Assembly: GCA_030272155.1 (NCBI GenBank)
Contig: CP126196.1
Location: 3,596,001-3,660,000 of the forward strand
DNA length: 64,000 nucleotides
Reading direction: 5' to 3'
DNA from: Tetradesmus obliquus
Taxonomy: Eukaryota > Chlorophyta > Chlorophyceae > Sphaeropleales > Scenedesmaceae
The position numbers and the translations under genes were made by a program. The notes beneath the pieces were generated by a model. That model was not told the DNA's origin. It saw only the letters and a list, made by a program, of their open reading frames with translations, and did no database searches. This document shows, piece by piece, positions 49,022 through 60,300 of this stretch; position 1 is the stretch's first letter, and every line of letters begins with the position of its first letter.

Positions 49022-49181
49022 GCTCACTGCACATGCAGGCTGGCTGTGGTCTTGGGGCCCAGCGCCAGCGCCTGAATGTCCTGCGAGGACAGCAGCAGCA
49101 GCAGCAGCAGCAACGCTCACTGCACATGCAGGCTGGCTGTGGTCTTGGGGCCCAGCGCTAGCGCCTGAATGTCCTGCGAGG

Positions 49182-49231
<50 letters not shown>

Positions 49232-49333
49232 GCTCACTGCACATGCAGGCTGGCAGTGGTCTTGGGGCCCAGTGCAAGCGCCTGGATGTCCTGCAGGGAC
49301 AACAGCAGCAGCAGCCGGCAGCGGCAGCAGCGG

Positions 49334-49372
<39 letters not shown>

Positions 49373-50027
49373 GCACAATATCTCTTCAAACAAACGCGTA
49401 AATTGTCTCATCAGCAGTAACTGCCAGGAAACCGCTGATGTTGAACTTGGGGAGGTGTCAATGCAACCACAAACTCAACTGCAGTAAACTGACCAGCGCT
49501 TTATCACATGTGCATAGCTGCCTCAATGTGCACAGGAGCCACAAGCCGCCCACCGTCTCAGTCAAGTACCCGACCAGTGTAGCTACTGGCTGAGTCAGCT
49601 ATCCATGATTCTCAACACATGGTGCTAATCCCATGAGCAAGCTGCAGCACTGCCAGCTGCTGTTGCGCACCTGCAGGGACTGCAGCGGAGTGGGCAGCAG
49701 CTCCAGTGCCCTGATGGCCCTGTTGGCGGCGCGTATGCGGAACTCATCACGCCTGTGTCGCACCAGCAAGCAAACAAGCAAGCATGCCATGTGTGCCCAT
49801 AAGTCATGTCAGGTTTGCTCATTGATTCAGCCAGCTGCATGAAGCACAGGAAGCTGCACAACCGTGCGCACTGAAAGACATCGTCCAAGCTTTGGCAACC
49901 CCACACAGGCGACAGTACCTCCTTACATACGAGTTGACATAGTGCTGAAGGCAGGAATGAGCAGCATCCCTTCCACCAAAGGGCAGTTGGCATCTTAAAA
50001 CAGCATATATCAAGGCAGCAGTTGCGA

Positions 50028-50083
<56 letters not shown>

Positions 50084-50195
50084 CCACCTGCCCTTGAAGT
50101 AGGTGCCCTTAATGCGCTCCAGCTCCCGCACAAAGCAGAACGGCTGCAGCGAGCATGCAGTATGCTCACACACTGCGTTGACCGGCGACGCCTCC

Positions 50196-50227
<32 letters not shown>

Positions 50228-51261
50228 GGAGTGTCTGCGCCGGCGGGATCTCAAGTGCCTGCTGCTGTCTGGGCCCTCTGTAGCAGTGCAGGGAAAGCAA
50301 CTTGGGGTCAGGGAAGCCCAGCTTTCCTGAAAAGCACCGATGTGCAGCATGGGCACAGTTGCAGCATAAGACACGAAGGCATTTCGCATGTGAATTTTGA
50401 CCCTGCAGTTTCTTATGCTGCGATCTATGCAGCAAGGCGTGCCTGAGTCTGTGTCTTCTGTTGAAGCGCCATCTTCTGCAGACTCATCAGACGCTGTGGC
50501 ACCAGCAGTAGCACCACCGGCAGCAGCAGCAGCATCGCCGCGTGTTGCGCCTCGCCCCAGGCGCTGATACTTGAACCTATTGGCGAAGGCAGCAGTAGCA
50601 GCAGGGGCAGCAGCAGCAGCGGTGGTAGCGAGTGAGCAGTAGTGAATTTCCGTGACTGTGGAGAATCATGCCACCAGGTGACAGCCGCGCGGCCAGCAGG
50701 CCAGCAAGCAGCTGCGACGACACCCTGCATTCCGCCTTTGTTTGCACGCGCCACATTCACCTTCAAATTTGTTTGCTGCAAATTTTAATAACAAACATGC
50801 AGCTGCCCTCAGGCATCATTGCCTGAGCCAGTGCTCCGCCAGCTTTTCAATCGTGTCCCACGCAGCCGCCTCATCCTACGGCTTGATGCACCGTACACAT
50901 AAGTGCACTGAAAAAAGTGCAATGCACTACATGCTCCACCTGCCAAAACATTGTCTGCCATATTCGGCCATCACCTGAGCCAGTGCTCCAGCAGCTTTTA
51001 TGATCGTGTCCCGAGCAGCGGCCTTGTGACATTGCTCATTGCAAAGCAAGCCTTTGAGCACCAACCTCTGCATTACACTATAACGCTCCACAACACAAAC
51101 AACATTTACCTCAGCCAGTGCTCCAGCAGCTTTTCAACTGTGTCCCGAGCAGCCGCCTCATCCCACGGCTCTAACCAGCGGCCCCCAGTGCCCCACGGCT
51201 CCCCAGGACGCCTGATGGCATCAGGGCTGGGCACAACCAAATCCCTCAGCTGCTGCTGCTG

Positions 51262-51314
<53 letters not shown>

Positions 51315-51577
51315 GCTGCCGCTGCTGCTGCCGCTGCTGCTGCTGCTGCTGCTCGGTGCTTTCATCATCACTCAGCCGTAATGTGAGGCCTGTGTGAGGT
51401 GACACACCAGACTGCTGCTGCTGCTGCTGCTGCTGCTGCGGGTGGTCTTGTGTTTGCTGCGCTGCTGCTGCTGCTGCTGCTGCTGCTGCATCTGCAGCTG
51501 GCAGCGCCCATTGGGCTTCTGAGTCAGCTACATGCAGATGCTGCGGTGCTGACTCAAGCACCGCTACACTGCTGTTA

Positions 51578-51629
<52 letters not shown>

Positions 51630-51684
51630 TCAATGGGCTGAAGTAGCTGTGCAGGTGGATCAGGTAGGGCTCCTCAGGCAGCCT

Positions 51685-51751
<67 letters not shown>

Positions 51752-52735
51752 AACAGTTCAAACAAACATGCATGGTAACGAGAGCATCAGACTGTGATGC
51801 TGCTGTACATTGCCATCATGTTGGTGTGCCAACATAACCATTGCTTCTTGCAGGGATCCTGAAGGCGAAATGACAGGCAAGCCAGCAAGTAGTTAGAGTG
51901 CTGGAATATGTGTTGGTGTGCTCACCTGTTGCCAGCAGCCAAGCTGTCACTCAGCCATTTGACAGTCACAAACTTCACATCTGGGCGGAGTGCAAAGTTC
52001 ACATGCTGACGCTGCTGCTCCACTGTCTGCAGGTGATGCTGCTGCTGCTGAGCTGGCACCTGCAGCTGTTGCTGCTGCTGCCCTACTGCAGCTGCTGCTG
52101 GCTGTGGCTCATGCGGCGTGTGCTCTGATGGCGTCCTGCCATCAAACTGCAGCTGCCGCACCACACACAGCTGCAGCGCCCCGGCTGTTGCTCCATCTAC
52201 AACCACCACTGGCTGGGGTGGCCCTGCTGCTGCTGCTGCTGGTGTTGCTGTGGTGTCCTGCTGCTGCTGCTGCTGCAAAGGCAGCTGCTGCTGGCTGGCA
52301 TCAGCCATCAAGTGCTGCTGCAGCACATCTTGCGACATGGCAAACCTGCAGCAGCAGCAGAATTCACAGCAATTTTGCAGGGCACGCAGCCACGTGCTGC
52401 AGCTTCTCAGCCAGGGAGCAACCAGGTGACATGAGCTTATGTCGCACCCAACCACCATGCTATCACTGCGTTCGGTTGCAAACTCTGTCACAAGCCGCGC
52501 TGTTCACCACATCCACAGCAGGTAAACAGGCAACGGCAACCAAGCAAGCATGCACGTAGGCAGGCAGGCACAGCTGCATCAGTTTCACCAAGCGCAAGAT
52601 ACTTACGCCGCAATGACATGTGTAGTACTGGCGTCCAGTTGCGTCTGCAGCTGCGCCCCTGCCCGCACTGCCAGCTTCACAGCCTGCTGCGTGTGGCTGT
52701 GGTCCCACACACACAGCCGCACACCAGCAAAAAAC

Positions 52736-52766
<31 letters not shown>

Positions 52767-53441
52767 CATTGATGGCATCGGTGTGCTCATGCAGATGCTG
52801 CTGCTGTACATGGCCATCCATGTGAACTGCTGCTGCTGTTGTGCTTACAGTCCTGCTGCGCTTGCTGGGCCTGCAATCTGCCGCAGCAGCAGCAGAACCC
52901 TCTAGGGTGCGGCCTGCGCCGTTGCCAGTAGTGTCACTTGCTGCTGCTGCTGCTGCTGCTGCCAGCCTGAAGCCTGCTTTGAGCTGCTGCCCTTCCCTTA
53001 GCAGGTACAGCGTGTCACCTGGCAGCAGCTGCAGGCACAGAAGCGCAAACACATACAGCAGACAGGAACGGCATGCACTGATGGTGTTGAAGATGGCATA
53101 ACTCCCTCTCTCAGGATGGAGCACCAGCACGAGCGTGTCACCCGGCAGCAGCTGCAGGCACACATGGGTTCAGCTACATCAGTTGCAACGCGCAAGCCAG
53201 CCAAGTAGACAACAAAATGCATTGGTACACGGTGAGGCATGCCGTGCCAGTTTTCTGATTGCTTTTTGGACAGCCACAAGTGCAAACGCACGCTATCTTT
53301 GGAGTGAGAGTACTTGTCGCAGCAGCAGTGCATCAACCCACCTGGAACTGCTGGCCAGGCTGCACTGCGTGCACATCAGCTCCGCGCTGGACCTCCACCT
53401 TTTTGTGTGCCAGGCACGTGCACACCAGGGCGCTGCTGTTA

Positions 53442-53480
<39 letters not shown>

Positions 53481-53614
53481 GCCACTGTCAGCTCCACGTG
53501 CTGCCTGCTAATGCGTGCATGTGTCAGTTTGAACTGAGGCAGGCGGCCAAGCATGAGCTGGCAGCCTGGCTGCACAGTGAAGCCGACACCCTGGTCAACT
53601 GGCTCAAACTGCAT
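43279..53614 (-). CDS. POLL: DNA polymerase lambda-type family X polymerase with N-terminal FHA and BRCT domains
   Basis: Fourteen exons close in frame (1,146 residues, TAG): 53614-53342, 53028-52607, 52345-51926, 51682-51110, 50576-50088, 49752-49671, 48960-48897, 48647-48581, 48235-48130, 47879-47778, 47132-46935, 45320-45223, 44434-44345, 43735-43279. Residues 1-115 form an FHA domain of the PNKP/aprataxin kind (LMLGRLPQF, ARISRQHVEL, LLPGDTLYLL). A BRCT domain follows (FFAGVRLCVWD...STTHVIAAF, then VKFVTVKWLSDSLAAGNRLPEEPY), split by a Gln-rich insert. A long poly-Gln linker leads to the polymerase core: lyase region (DEFRIRAANRAIRALELLP, LALGPKTTSSLHEIL), fingers (VWGVAESSAERWYQAG), palm (GSYLRGKQSCGDADLI with two catalytic Asp, RRIDIK with the third, then YFCSG) and thumb ending IFKAIGLEYVPPHLRN. 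It should fill gaps in base excision repair and end joining in the nucleus. The FHA addition is unusual. Confidence 0.87.
43860..44065 (-). repeat. Acceptor-side echoes of polymerase exon 14 (2 copies)
   Basis: On the minus strand, copies of the last-exon start (GCATTGGTGCAACCGGCC) with acceptor lie near 44041 and 43871; the real exon starts at 43735. Sense-strand (CTG)n tracts, seen here as CAG on the plus strand, separate them. Confidence 0.88.
44690..45145 (-). repeat. Donor-side echo array of polymerase exon 12
   Basis: Copies of the exon-12 end (on the plus strand CACCTGCAGCAGNGGCTGCT) lie near 45100, 45072, 45043, 44937, 44812 and 44692, after the true donor at 45222. Most keep AG|GTGATG-type donors. 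Two are minimal, about 29 bp apart. Confidence 0.83.
45410..45690 (-). repeat. Acceptor-side echo array of polymerase exon 12 (3 copies)
   Basis: Copies coding DMLPLERHK after an acceptor AG lie near 45450, 45570 and 45680 on the minus strand; the real exon starts at 45320. On the plus strand each reads as CGCTCCAGCGGCAGCATG-like sequence. Confidence 0.85.
45795..46850 (-). repeat. Donor-side echo array of polymerase exon 11 (6 copies)
   Basis: Six copies of the palm-exon end (coding LIIAPGPACSWVGMGPLLAG to ARGCITQ, then a GTGTGC/GTGCG donor) follow the real exon 47132-46935 on the minus strand, at about 46740-46845, 46522-46630, 46312-46420, 46108-46215, 45936-46045 and 45799-45905. Spacing is 140-220 bp. 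All copies start just after the catalytic GDAD motif or with a degraded version of it. Confidence 0.92.
47165..47480 (-). repeat. Acceptor-side echo array of polymerase exon 11 (3 copies)
   Basis: Copies of the exon-11 start (coding HLSGKxRxEVTxLLHARCMGSYLR) begin near 47476, 47358 and 47237 on the minus strand; the real exon starts at 47132. Together with the downstream array, exon 11 sits in the middle of ten full or partial copies of itself. Confidence 0.88.
47570..48092 (-). repeat. Donor-side echoes of polymerase exons 9 and 10
   Basis: A copy of the exon-10 end (coding EVETLVYEAVADTLQ) lies at about 47570-47635. A copy of the exon-9 end (coding TLDDMRTRISHLSAMQQ) lies at about 48030-48095. 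Each follows its real exon on the minus strand. Confidence 0.87.
48965..49300 (-). repeat. Acceptor-side echo array of polymerase exon 7 (3 copies)
   Basis: Copies coding DIQALALGPKTTASLH lie near 49291-49244, 49180-49133 and 49083-49036, upstream on the sense strand of the real exon 48960-48897. They are joined by sense (CTG)n tracts of 7-17 units. Only the real copy continues into EILNTG and a donor. Confidence 0.92.
50825..51035 (-). repeat. Donor-side echoes of polymerase exon 4 (2 copies)
   Basis: Two copies of the exon-4 end (coding AAARDTIxKLLEHWL) lie near 50985-51025 and 50825-50880, after the true donor at 51109 on the minus strand. The first keeps AG|GTGATG; the second has AGGCAATG and has lost the GT. 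Confidence 0.85.
53100..53160 (-). repeat. Acceptor-side echo of polymerase exon 2
   Basis: A copy of the exon-2 start (CTGCTGCCGGGTGACACGCT, coding LLPGDTL) with a TGCAG acceptor precedes the real exon (53028) by 124 bp on the minus strand. Confidence 0.87.
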
Positions 53615-54232
53615 GTTTAGCTCGTGTCAGCTGCTGTTGACTGGTGCCTCACATTGCATGGTCAGCGGCTGTCAGTTGCTGTGTTATAACACATTTGACT
53701 GCATTTGAAGCGGCTGTTAGCTGCCCAGCAGCGCTAGTGTCTGTGTAGAGGCGCACTAGTAGGCAAGACATGCCAAAGCAGGTTACTCAGGACAGAGGCC
53801 AGCCGCTTGCATCGGAGAATTACGCATGCCTGTATAGCTTCATGTGCTGCAACTATCCCTTTTTAGGTCAACTGTGCTATTACGGCGATCCTGCAAGGCC
53901 TCCACTTCTGTGCATGGCCAGCCTGGCAGCAAGGCTACTGCTGCACATACAAATTCAAAGCCGTGCGGCACATCGAAGTGTCGTTTATGTTTTAAACCTT
54001 TGCAGTCCGTGAAAAAGAAGGATTTGTGGTCATCGCAGAGACTGTCCCTGTCAACGGGCAGATTACTCACTCAGCACAGACAGCTACGCACATGCGATCC
54101 CAGTGTGTTGGGAAGCCAATGCAGCTTTAAACCATAATCAGATGTGCGGGCTCAACGAACATCCAGGCAGGAGCGAGTTGCGGGGATTGACCTGAACCAG
54201 AACAGCCAAGCCCTTAGGGTGCAGCATGTGAC
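53615..54232. other. Divergent intergenic region between polymerase and HAD genes
   Basis: About 620 bp separate two divergently transcribed genes and should hold both promoters. I see no exon, repeat or clear TATA element in it. Confidence 0.5.
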
Positions 54233-56905
54233 ATGCTTTGCACCATACGTGCATGTTCAAGACTGCTGTTGCCGTTCGCGCACGCTAATGGAGTGTTTAT
54301 TCAAACTGCCGTTCCGTCAGCGATGCTCTGCAGCCTCTGCCCCAACAGGGCATTGAACAAGAGCACGTACAGCAGCAGCAAAGGCAGCAGACACATCAGC
54401 AGCAGCTGCAGGCCAACACGTAGCGGTCAACGCCTATCTGCAGCATATTCAACAGCCATGACGGTTAGAGATGTGGAGCAGGAGCCAAAAGCGAAGCCGG
54501 TGACCCTGGTCAGCTTTGGTGAGTTACTTACATAAGTTGTGCTGTCAAGCAGCAGTACCTGCCACAGCAGTTGGGAGTTGATGCCTTCCTAGAAACATCA
54601 TCACGTGGCTGCCATAAATCCACACTCCAGTAGCTTACTGTTGCTTCAACATACAGCCGCTTTGAAGGGTATGACATGTGCCTGGCAGCCATGTCAGGCG
54701 CTGCTTTTCCTCTTCACCAGTACTGCCAGAGTACAGTCTACAGGCAGCTCACAGCTCAGCATGTTTGTCATCTGGAAGATCACTTGCTTACAATAGAATA
54801 TGCTGCATAGGCTTTGCACACCGCCTGTCTTACATCCACCGCCAAGGATGCGAACAGGCTGCTCCCCAATGGCCAGCTCACACCACCTCACACACCAACC
54901 TCCACCTTGGGTTTAGTTTCAGATGTTGACGGCACACTCATCCACTCTATCGGCAAGGATGCCAACAAGCTGCACAAGGAGTGCTTCAGTGCAGGATTAT
55001 AAAAAAATGTTTGGGCTGCACACAAGTTGCACAATTGCCTGCTTTGTTTGACATTGCAGACGTTGACGGCATGCTGATGCATTCAAGTGGCAAGGACGCA
55101 AATACGCTGCACAAGGAGTGCTTTTCAGCAGGATTCAAAGACGTGTTTGGGCTTGACACAAGTTACACATTGCCTGCTTTGTTTGTGCTTGCAGACATCG
55201 ACGGCACGCTGATCCATTCCATTGGCAAGGATGCCAACAAGCTGCACAACGAGTGCTTCAGTGCAGGACAAACGACGTGTGAGAGCTTGCACACCCCTGT
55301 AACAGACCTCTCTCTCTCTCTCAAGTCACAAACTGCCTGCTTTATTTGCAACTGCAGACGTTGATGGCACGCTGATCCATTCCATTGGCAAGGATGCAAA
55401 CAAGCTGCACAAGGAGTGCTTCAGCGCAGGTTTCAAGGAGGTGTTTGGGCTGGACACACACATCGACATCATACCGCACCACGGTGGCACTGACCCGCTG
55501 ATTGCAATCAAGGTGTTGGAGCACTGTGGGGTACCAAAGGCAGAGGTAGGTTTGCTGCTTGCTGTACACATGTGTGCTGTTGATTGTATGCTGCCGTTTG
55601 AGGCTCTCTTGAGAGGTGCCTGGTGTTTAGGGGCTGGACACTCATAACGACATCATCCCTCACCACGGCGGCACTGACCCGCTGATTGCCATCAAAGTGT
55701 TGGAGCACTGCGGGGTACCAAAGGCAGAGGTAGGGTGCGGGGTGCAACGTGCAGCATGCTGTTTTTGTTGTTGTAGCAGAACAGTTGGCAGGGGGATAGA
55801 TGATGATGGTACATTCAAAACAACAGCATCAAATCTTAACATGTAGATAGATAAATAATAAAAACAGCCAAACATTTCACTAAATGATGATAATACTATA
55901 TTCAAGCAAAGGGGGGGGGGGCACTTTCTCCACTGACAGCATCATCATCCCTTTTTGGCTGGCAACTTCAGAACATCTTATATACTATATAAGTTAACTA
56001 CTGCAAATATTCACAGGGGTTCTGAGGTGGTTTTGGGGAGGGGGGATGGGTGGGTGTCTGGGGGCCCACAAACTTTCTTGTCTTGGGGGTCCGAACATTT
56101 CTGCCAGGAGCCCGATGAAGGCAAGAGTGGGCTCATATGAAAGCTTAGGTCATGTCCTGTTGTTTGCACACGTTTTAGTATCCTGGCCATAAATTCCAGA
56201 GGACAACAAGGTGGCAGACAGACGCCGAGACGCGCCGGGGGTGGCGGCAGTAGCAGTACAGCAGAGACATCAGATCGATCATGTGATGTTGCAACCACGC
56301 CAAAGCACGGCTTTCAGGGTCCAGATATGATATAATAGCTATAACATAATATATATGTACTTCTGGGGCCTGACAGCGCACATTTCTGCAATGGGTTGTG
56401 GGGGTGGGTGGGTGTCTAGGGCCCGTCAAGGGTTTTTATGATGATGTCCTACACTTTCTTGCGTGCCCTTCCCCCTGATTCAAGCAAAAAGTATTTTTGG
56501 ATATTAAATCAATAATATCAAGTATACTGAAATTTATTAGAAAATGTATTGATAATCGTATGAATACTTATGTTAAGATTAAAATAATATTAATGACAAT
56601 GTAACACCAAGCCTGCCCAGCATATTTCAACTGCCGCACCTAAACCATCTGACTTAACGCAGGCGCAAGGCAAACTGAAGGAGCTGGAGGCAGCCATGGT
56701 GCGCCATTTTCAGGCGCATGCTGATCGTGCGGGCCTTGGCCTGGAGCTGCTTCCTGGGGTCAAGGCGCTGCTGGAGGCGATGCAGGTGAGCAGGCTTGTG
56801 CAGCTGCTGCTGCTGCTGCTGCTGCTGCTGCAGGCGCGTGGTGACGTGGCGAGCTGCCTGGTGACTGGCAACCTGGAGCCGATACACTGCTGCTGCTGCT
56901 GCTGA

Positions 56906-56944
<39 letters not shown>

Positions 56945-57009
56945 TGCTGCTGCAGGCGCGTGGTGACGTGGCGAGCTGCCTGGTGACTGGCAACCTGGAG
57001 CCGATACAG

Positions 57010-57060
<51 letters not shown>

Positions 57061-57114
57061 AGGCGCGTGGTGACGTGGCGAGCTGCCTTGTGACTGGCAA
57101 CCTGGAGCCGATAC

Positions 57115-57179
<65 letters not shown>

Positions 57180-57324
57180 AGGCGCGTGGTGACGTGGCGA
57201 GCTGCCTGGTGACTGGCAACCTGGAGCCGATCGGCTGGGGCAAGATGGCGGCACTGGGCATCGACGGCCTGTTCAGCAAACCGCTGTAAGTATGCATGCG
57301 CCTGCGGGGAATGCACATGTCCGT

Positions 57325-57375
<51 letters not shown>

Positions 57376-60300
57376 CACCTGCTTGATTCACCTGCCTCTG
57401 ATACAACTCCCCTTGAGTTACATCATATGGTCTGGGTGGACGGAATATGTTGTATGTTTGCATGCTCATATGCTTCCAAGCAATGGTTGCAGAGGTGTGG
57501 GTTGTTTGTGCGGAGGTGGCGCATACAGCCAACTGGCATGCAATTCAGCAGCTGTGAAGGCTACTGCTCTGCAGACGCTGCTGAACAATGATCAGTCTCT
57601 GTACCTGTTCAAGACATCAAGGCTGCTTTGTAAGTCACAAACACGCCAAGGTGGTTGAATCAAAGTCTGAGCTTGTCATCTCTGACTCCGATACAATCAC
57701 TGTGGCGTGTTTGTGACTTACACGGCAGCCTTGATGTCAGGCCTGTCTCCGTTCTTTTCAGATGTGCTTCCACACTGCTGCACATGCTGCTGGGTCAGCG
57801 CTACTGACACACGTTGTACTGATTTAGCAGGCGCAACTATGTTCGTTGGCATTGCTGCACTTTGTTTGCCTACTAGGCAAGATAATATCTATGTGCATGC
57901 TGCTTGTCATGCTGCAGCTTTTGCAGCTAAGGCAGCGACTTCTGCAGCGGCAACACGCAGGCTGACCGGAGCATGCTGTCTTCTATAACCGTCTTCAATC
58001 GTTGCATTCTTGTTGCAGCTTTGGCGGCTGTGATAGCGACTTCTGCAGCAGTGAGAGGCCGTGTCCAGTGTGCTGTGATGTGCTGAATCGTCATTTTTCT
58101 CCATTTTGTCGCAGGTTTGGCGGGTTTGGCAGCGACTTCTGCAGCGGCAACACGCAGGAGATGTGGCGCGACCGTGCCGAGTTTGTGCGGCTGGCAAGGC
58201 AGCGCGCCGCGCAGCAGTATCAAGGTGAGCTCAGTGCCTGGTTCAGGCACTTGCTGATAGCGGTCCAGTCCAGTTTGTGCGGCTGGCGGGGCAGCGCGCG
58301 GTGCAGCATCAAACAAGGTGAGCTCAGTGCCTGATTCAGGTACTTACTGATAGCAGGCCAGTCCAGTTTGTGCGGCTGGCGGGGCAGCACGCTGCGCAGC
58401 AGTATCAAGGTGAGCTGGCCAACGCACAGCGCAGCATCTGCATTGCAGCTTCTCCGCAGCTGAAGGTTGTTTCTCGTGCCTGCTCCCCACCATCACCAGG
58501 GTGGGATGAATGTTTTTTTACTTTTGGTTTTACTTTATTATACCTTCATCTTAAAATTAGCCGGTGGTGCATGCAGACTCGTTGTTGCATTTGTTGGCAA
58601 TGCTCTGGTTGGGCGTGTTTCTCAGGGCTGCCTGTGGTCATGCGCAGCAGCAGCAGCAGACCTGCTCGCATGCAGAACGTTGTCGCGCTGCCAGTACATG
58701 GGCTGCTGTCAGCTGTGATGCCTGTGTATGTTTGGTTTGGTGTGTTGTTTAAGGTGGAATGACACGCAGGGCTGCACTTAGCTTGGTGGGGCGCGTCTTG
58801 CAAGTTCCTCAGGGCGGCCATGTGGTCATGCACAGCAGCAGCAGACTGGCACGCATGCAGAATGTTGTCGCGCTGCCAGTACATGGGCTCCTGTCAGATG
58901 TTATGCCTTTGTATTTTTGGTTTGGTGTGTTTTGTAAGGTGGAATGACAAACAGGGCTGCACTCAGCTTGGTGGGGCACGTCATGATGGCCAGTGATGCA
59001 TAACCACATAGCGTTTCCTTGGTCAATATAGCCGCGCTAGATTTTCTTGTAGCATCATTTCTCAATGTATTAATGTTGTTTGTAATAGCATTTGTCAAGC
59101 AGGCGTGGGCTTGACCTAGCTCCAAGGTGGGCATCATCGCTTGCATGGGCATTACGTCATGATGGCCAGTGATGCATAATCACATAACGTTTCCGTGGTC
59201 AATATAGCCGCGCTAGATGTTCTTGTAGCATCATTTCTCATTGTAAAAATGTTGTTTGTAATAGCATTTGTCAAGCAGGCGTGGGCTTGAACTAGCTCCA
59301 AGGTGGGCATCATCGCTTGCATGGGCATTACTTCATGATCGCCAGTGCTGCATAATCACATAACGTTTCCGTGGTCAATATAGCCGCGCTAGATGTTCTT
59401 GTAGCATCATTTCTCATTGTAAAAATGTTGTTTGTAATAGCATTTGTCAAGCAGGCGTGGGCTTGAACTAGCTCCAAGGTGGGCATCATCGCTTGCATGG
59501 GCATTACTTCATGATGGCCAGTGCTGCATAATCACATAACGTTTCCGTGGTCAATATAGCCGCGCTAGATGTTCTTGTAGCATCATTTCTCATTGTATCA
59601 ATGTTGTTTGTAATAGCACTAGTCAAGCAGGCGTGTGCTTGACCCAGCTCCAAGGTGGGCATCATTCGTTGCATGGGCATTACGTCATGATGGCCAGTGC
59701 TGCATAATCACATAACGTTTTCTTGATCAATATAGCCGCGCCAGATTTTCTTGTAGCATCATTTTTGATCGCATGTTTGGTTTGGTGTGTTTTTTCAGAT
59801 GGAATGACAAGCAGGGCTGCTCACAGCTGTGTTGGGCATGTGCTGCATGTTTTTCAGGGCGACCCTGCGGGTAAACTGACGGGTGTAACATTACGTTACA
59901 CTGGGGGCGTGTGCAGCAGCGCACCGGCACGCATGCAGAACGTTGATGCGGCCAGTACATTTGCTGCCATCAGCTGTGGTGCCTCTGTATGTTTGGTTTG
60001 ATGTTGTTTGTAAGACGGTATGCCGCCGCTGCCACTGCAAGTGGTGTGCCAGCCGATTTTCATGTAGGTGACACCCTCAGGGACATAATGGTGCTGCTCT
60101 GACACCCATGCTGCTGCTGCTGCCGCCGCTGCTGCTGCTGCCGCTGCTGCTGGTGCTGCTGCTGCTGCTGCTGCTGGTGCTGCTGCTGCTGCCGCTGCTG
60201 CTGGTGCTGCTGCTGATGTTGCTGCTGCTGCTGCCGCTGCTGCCGCTGCTTCAGGTGGTGTGAGAGCCGCCTTCCATGCAGGAGATACGCCCATGGACAT

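Noticed and set aside
58600..60020. Extra HAD exons in the duplicated CATGCAGAACGTTG segment
   Set aside because: No choice of AG/GT keeps the frame between exon 5 and the motif-IV exon, whereas skipping the segment does.
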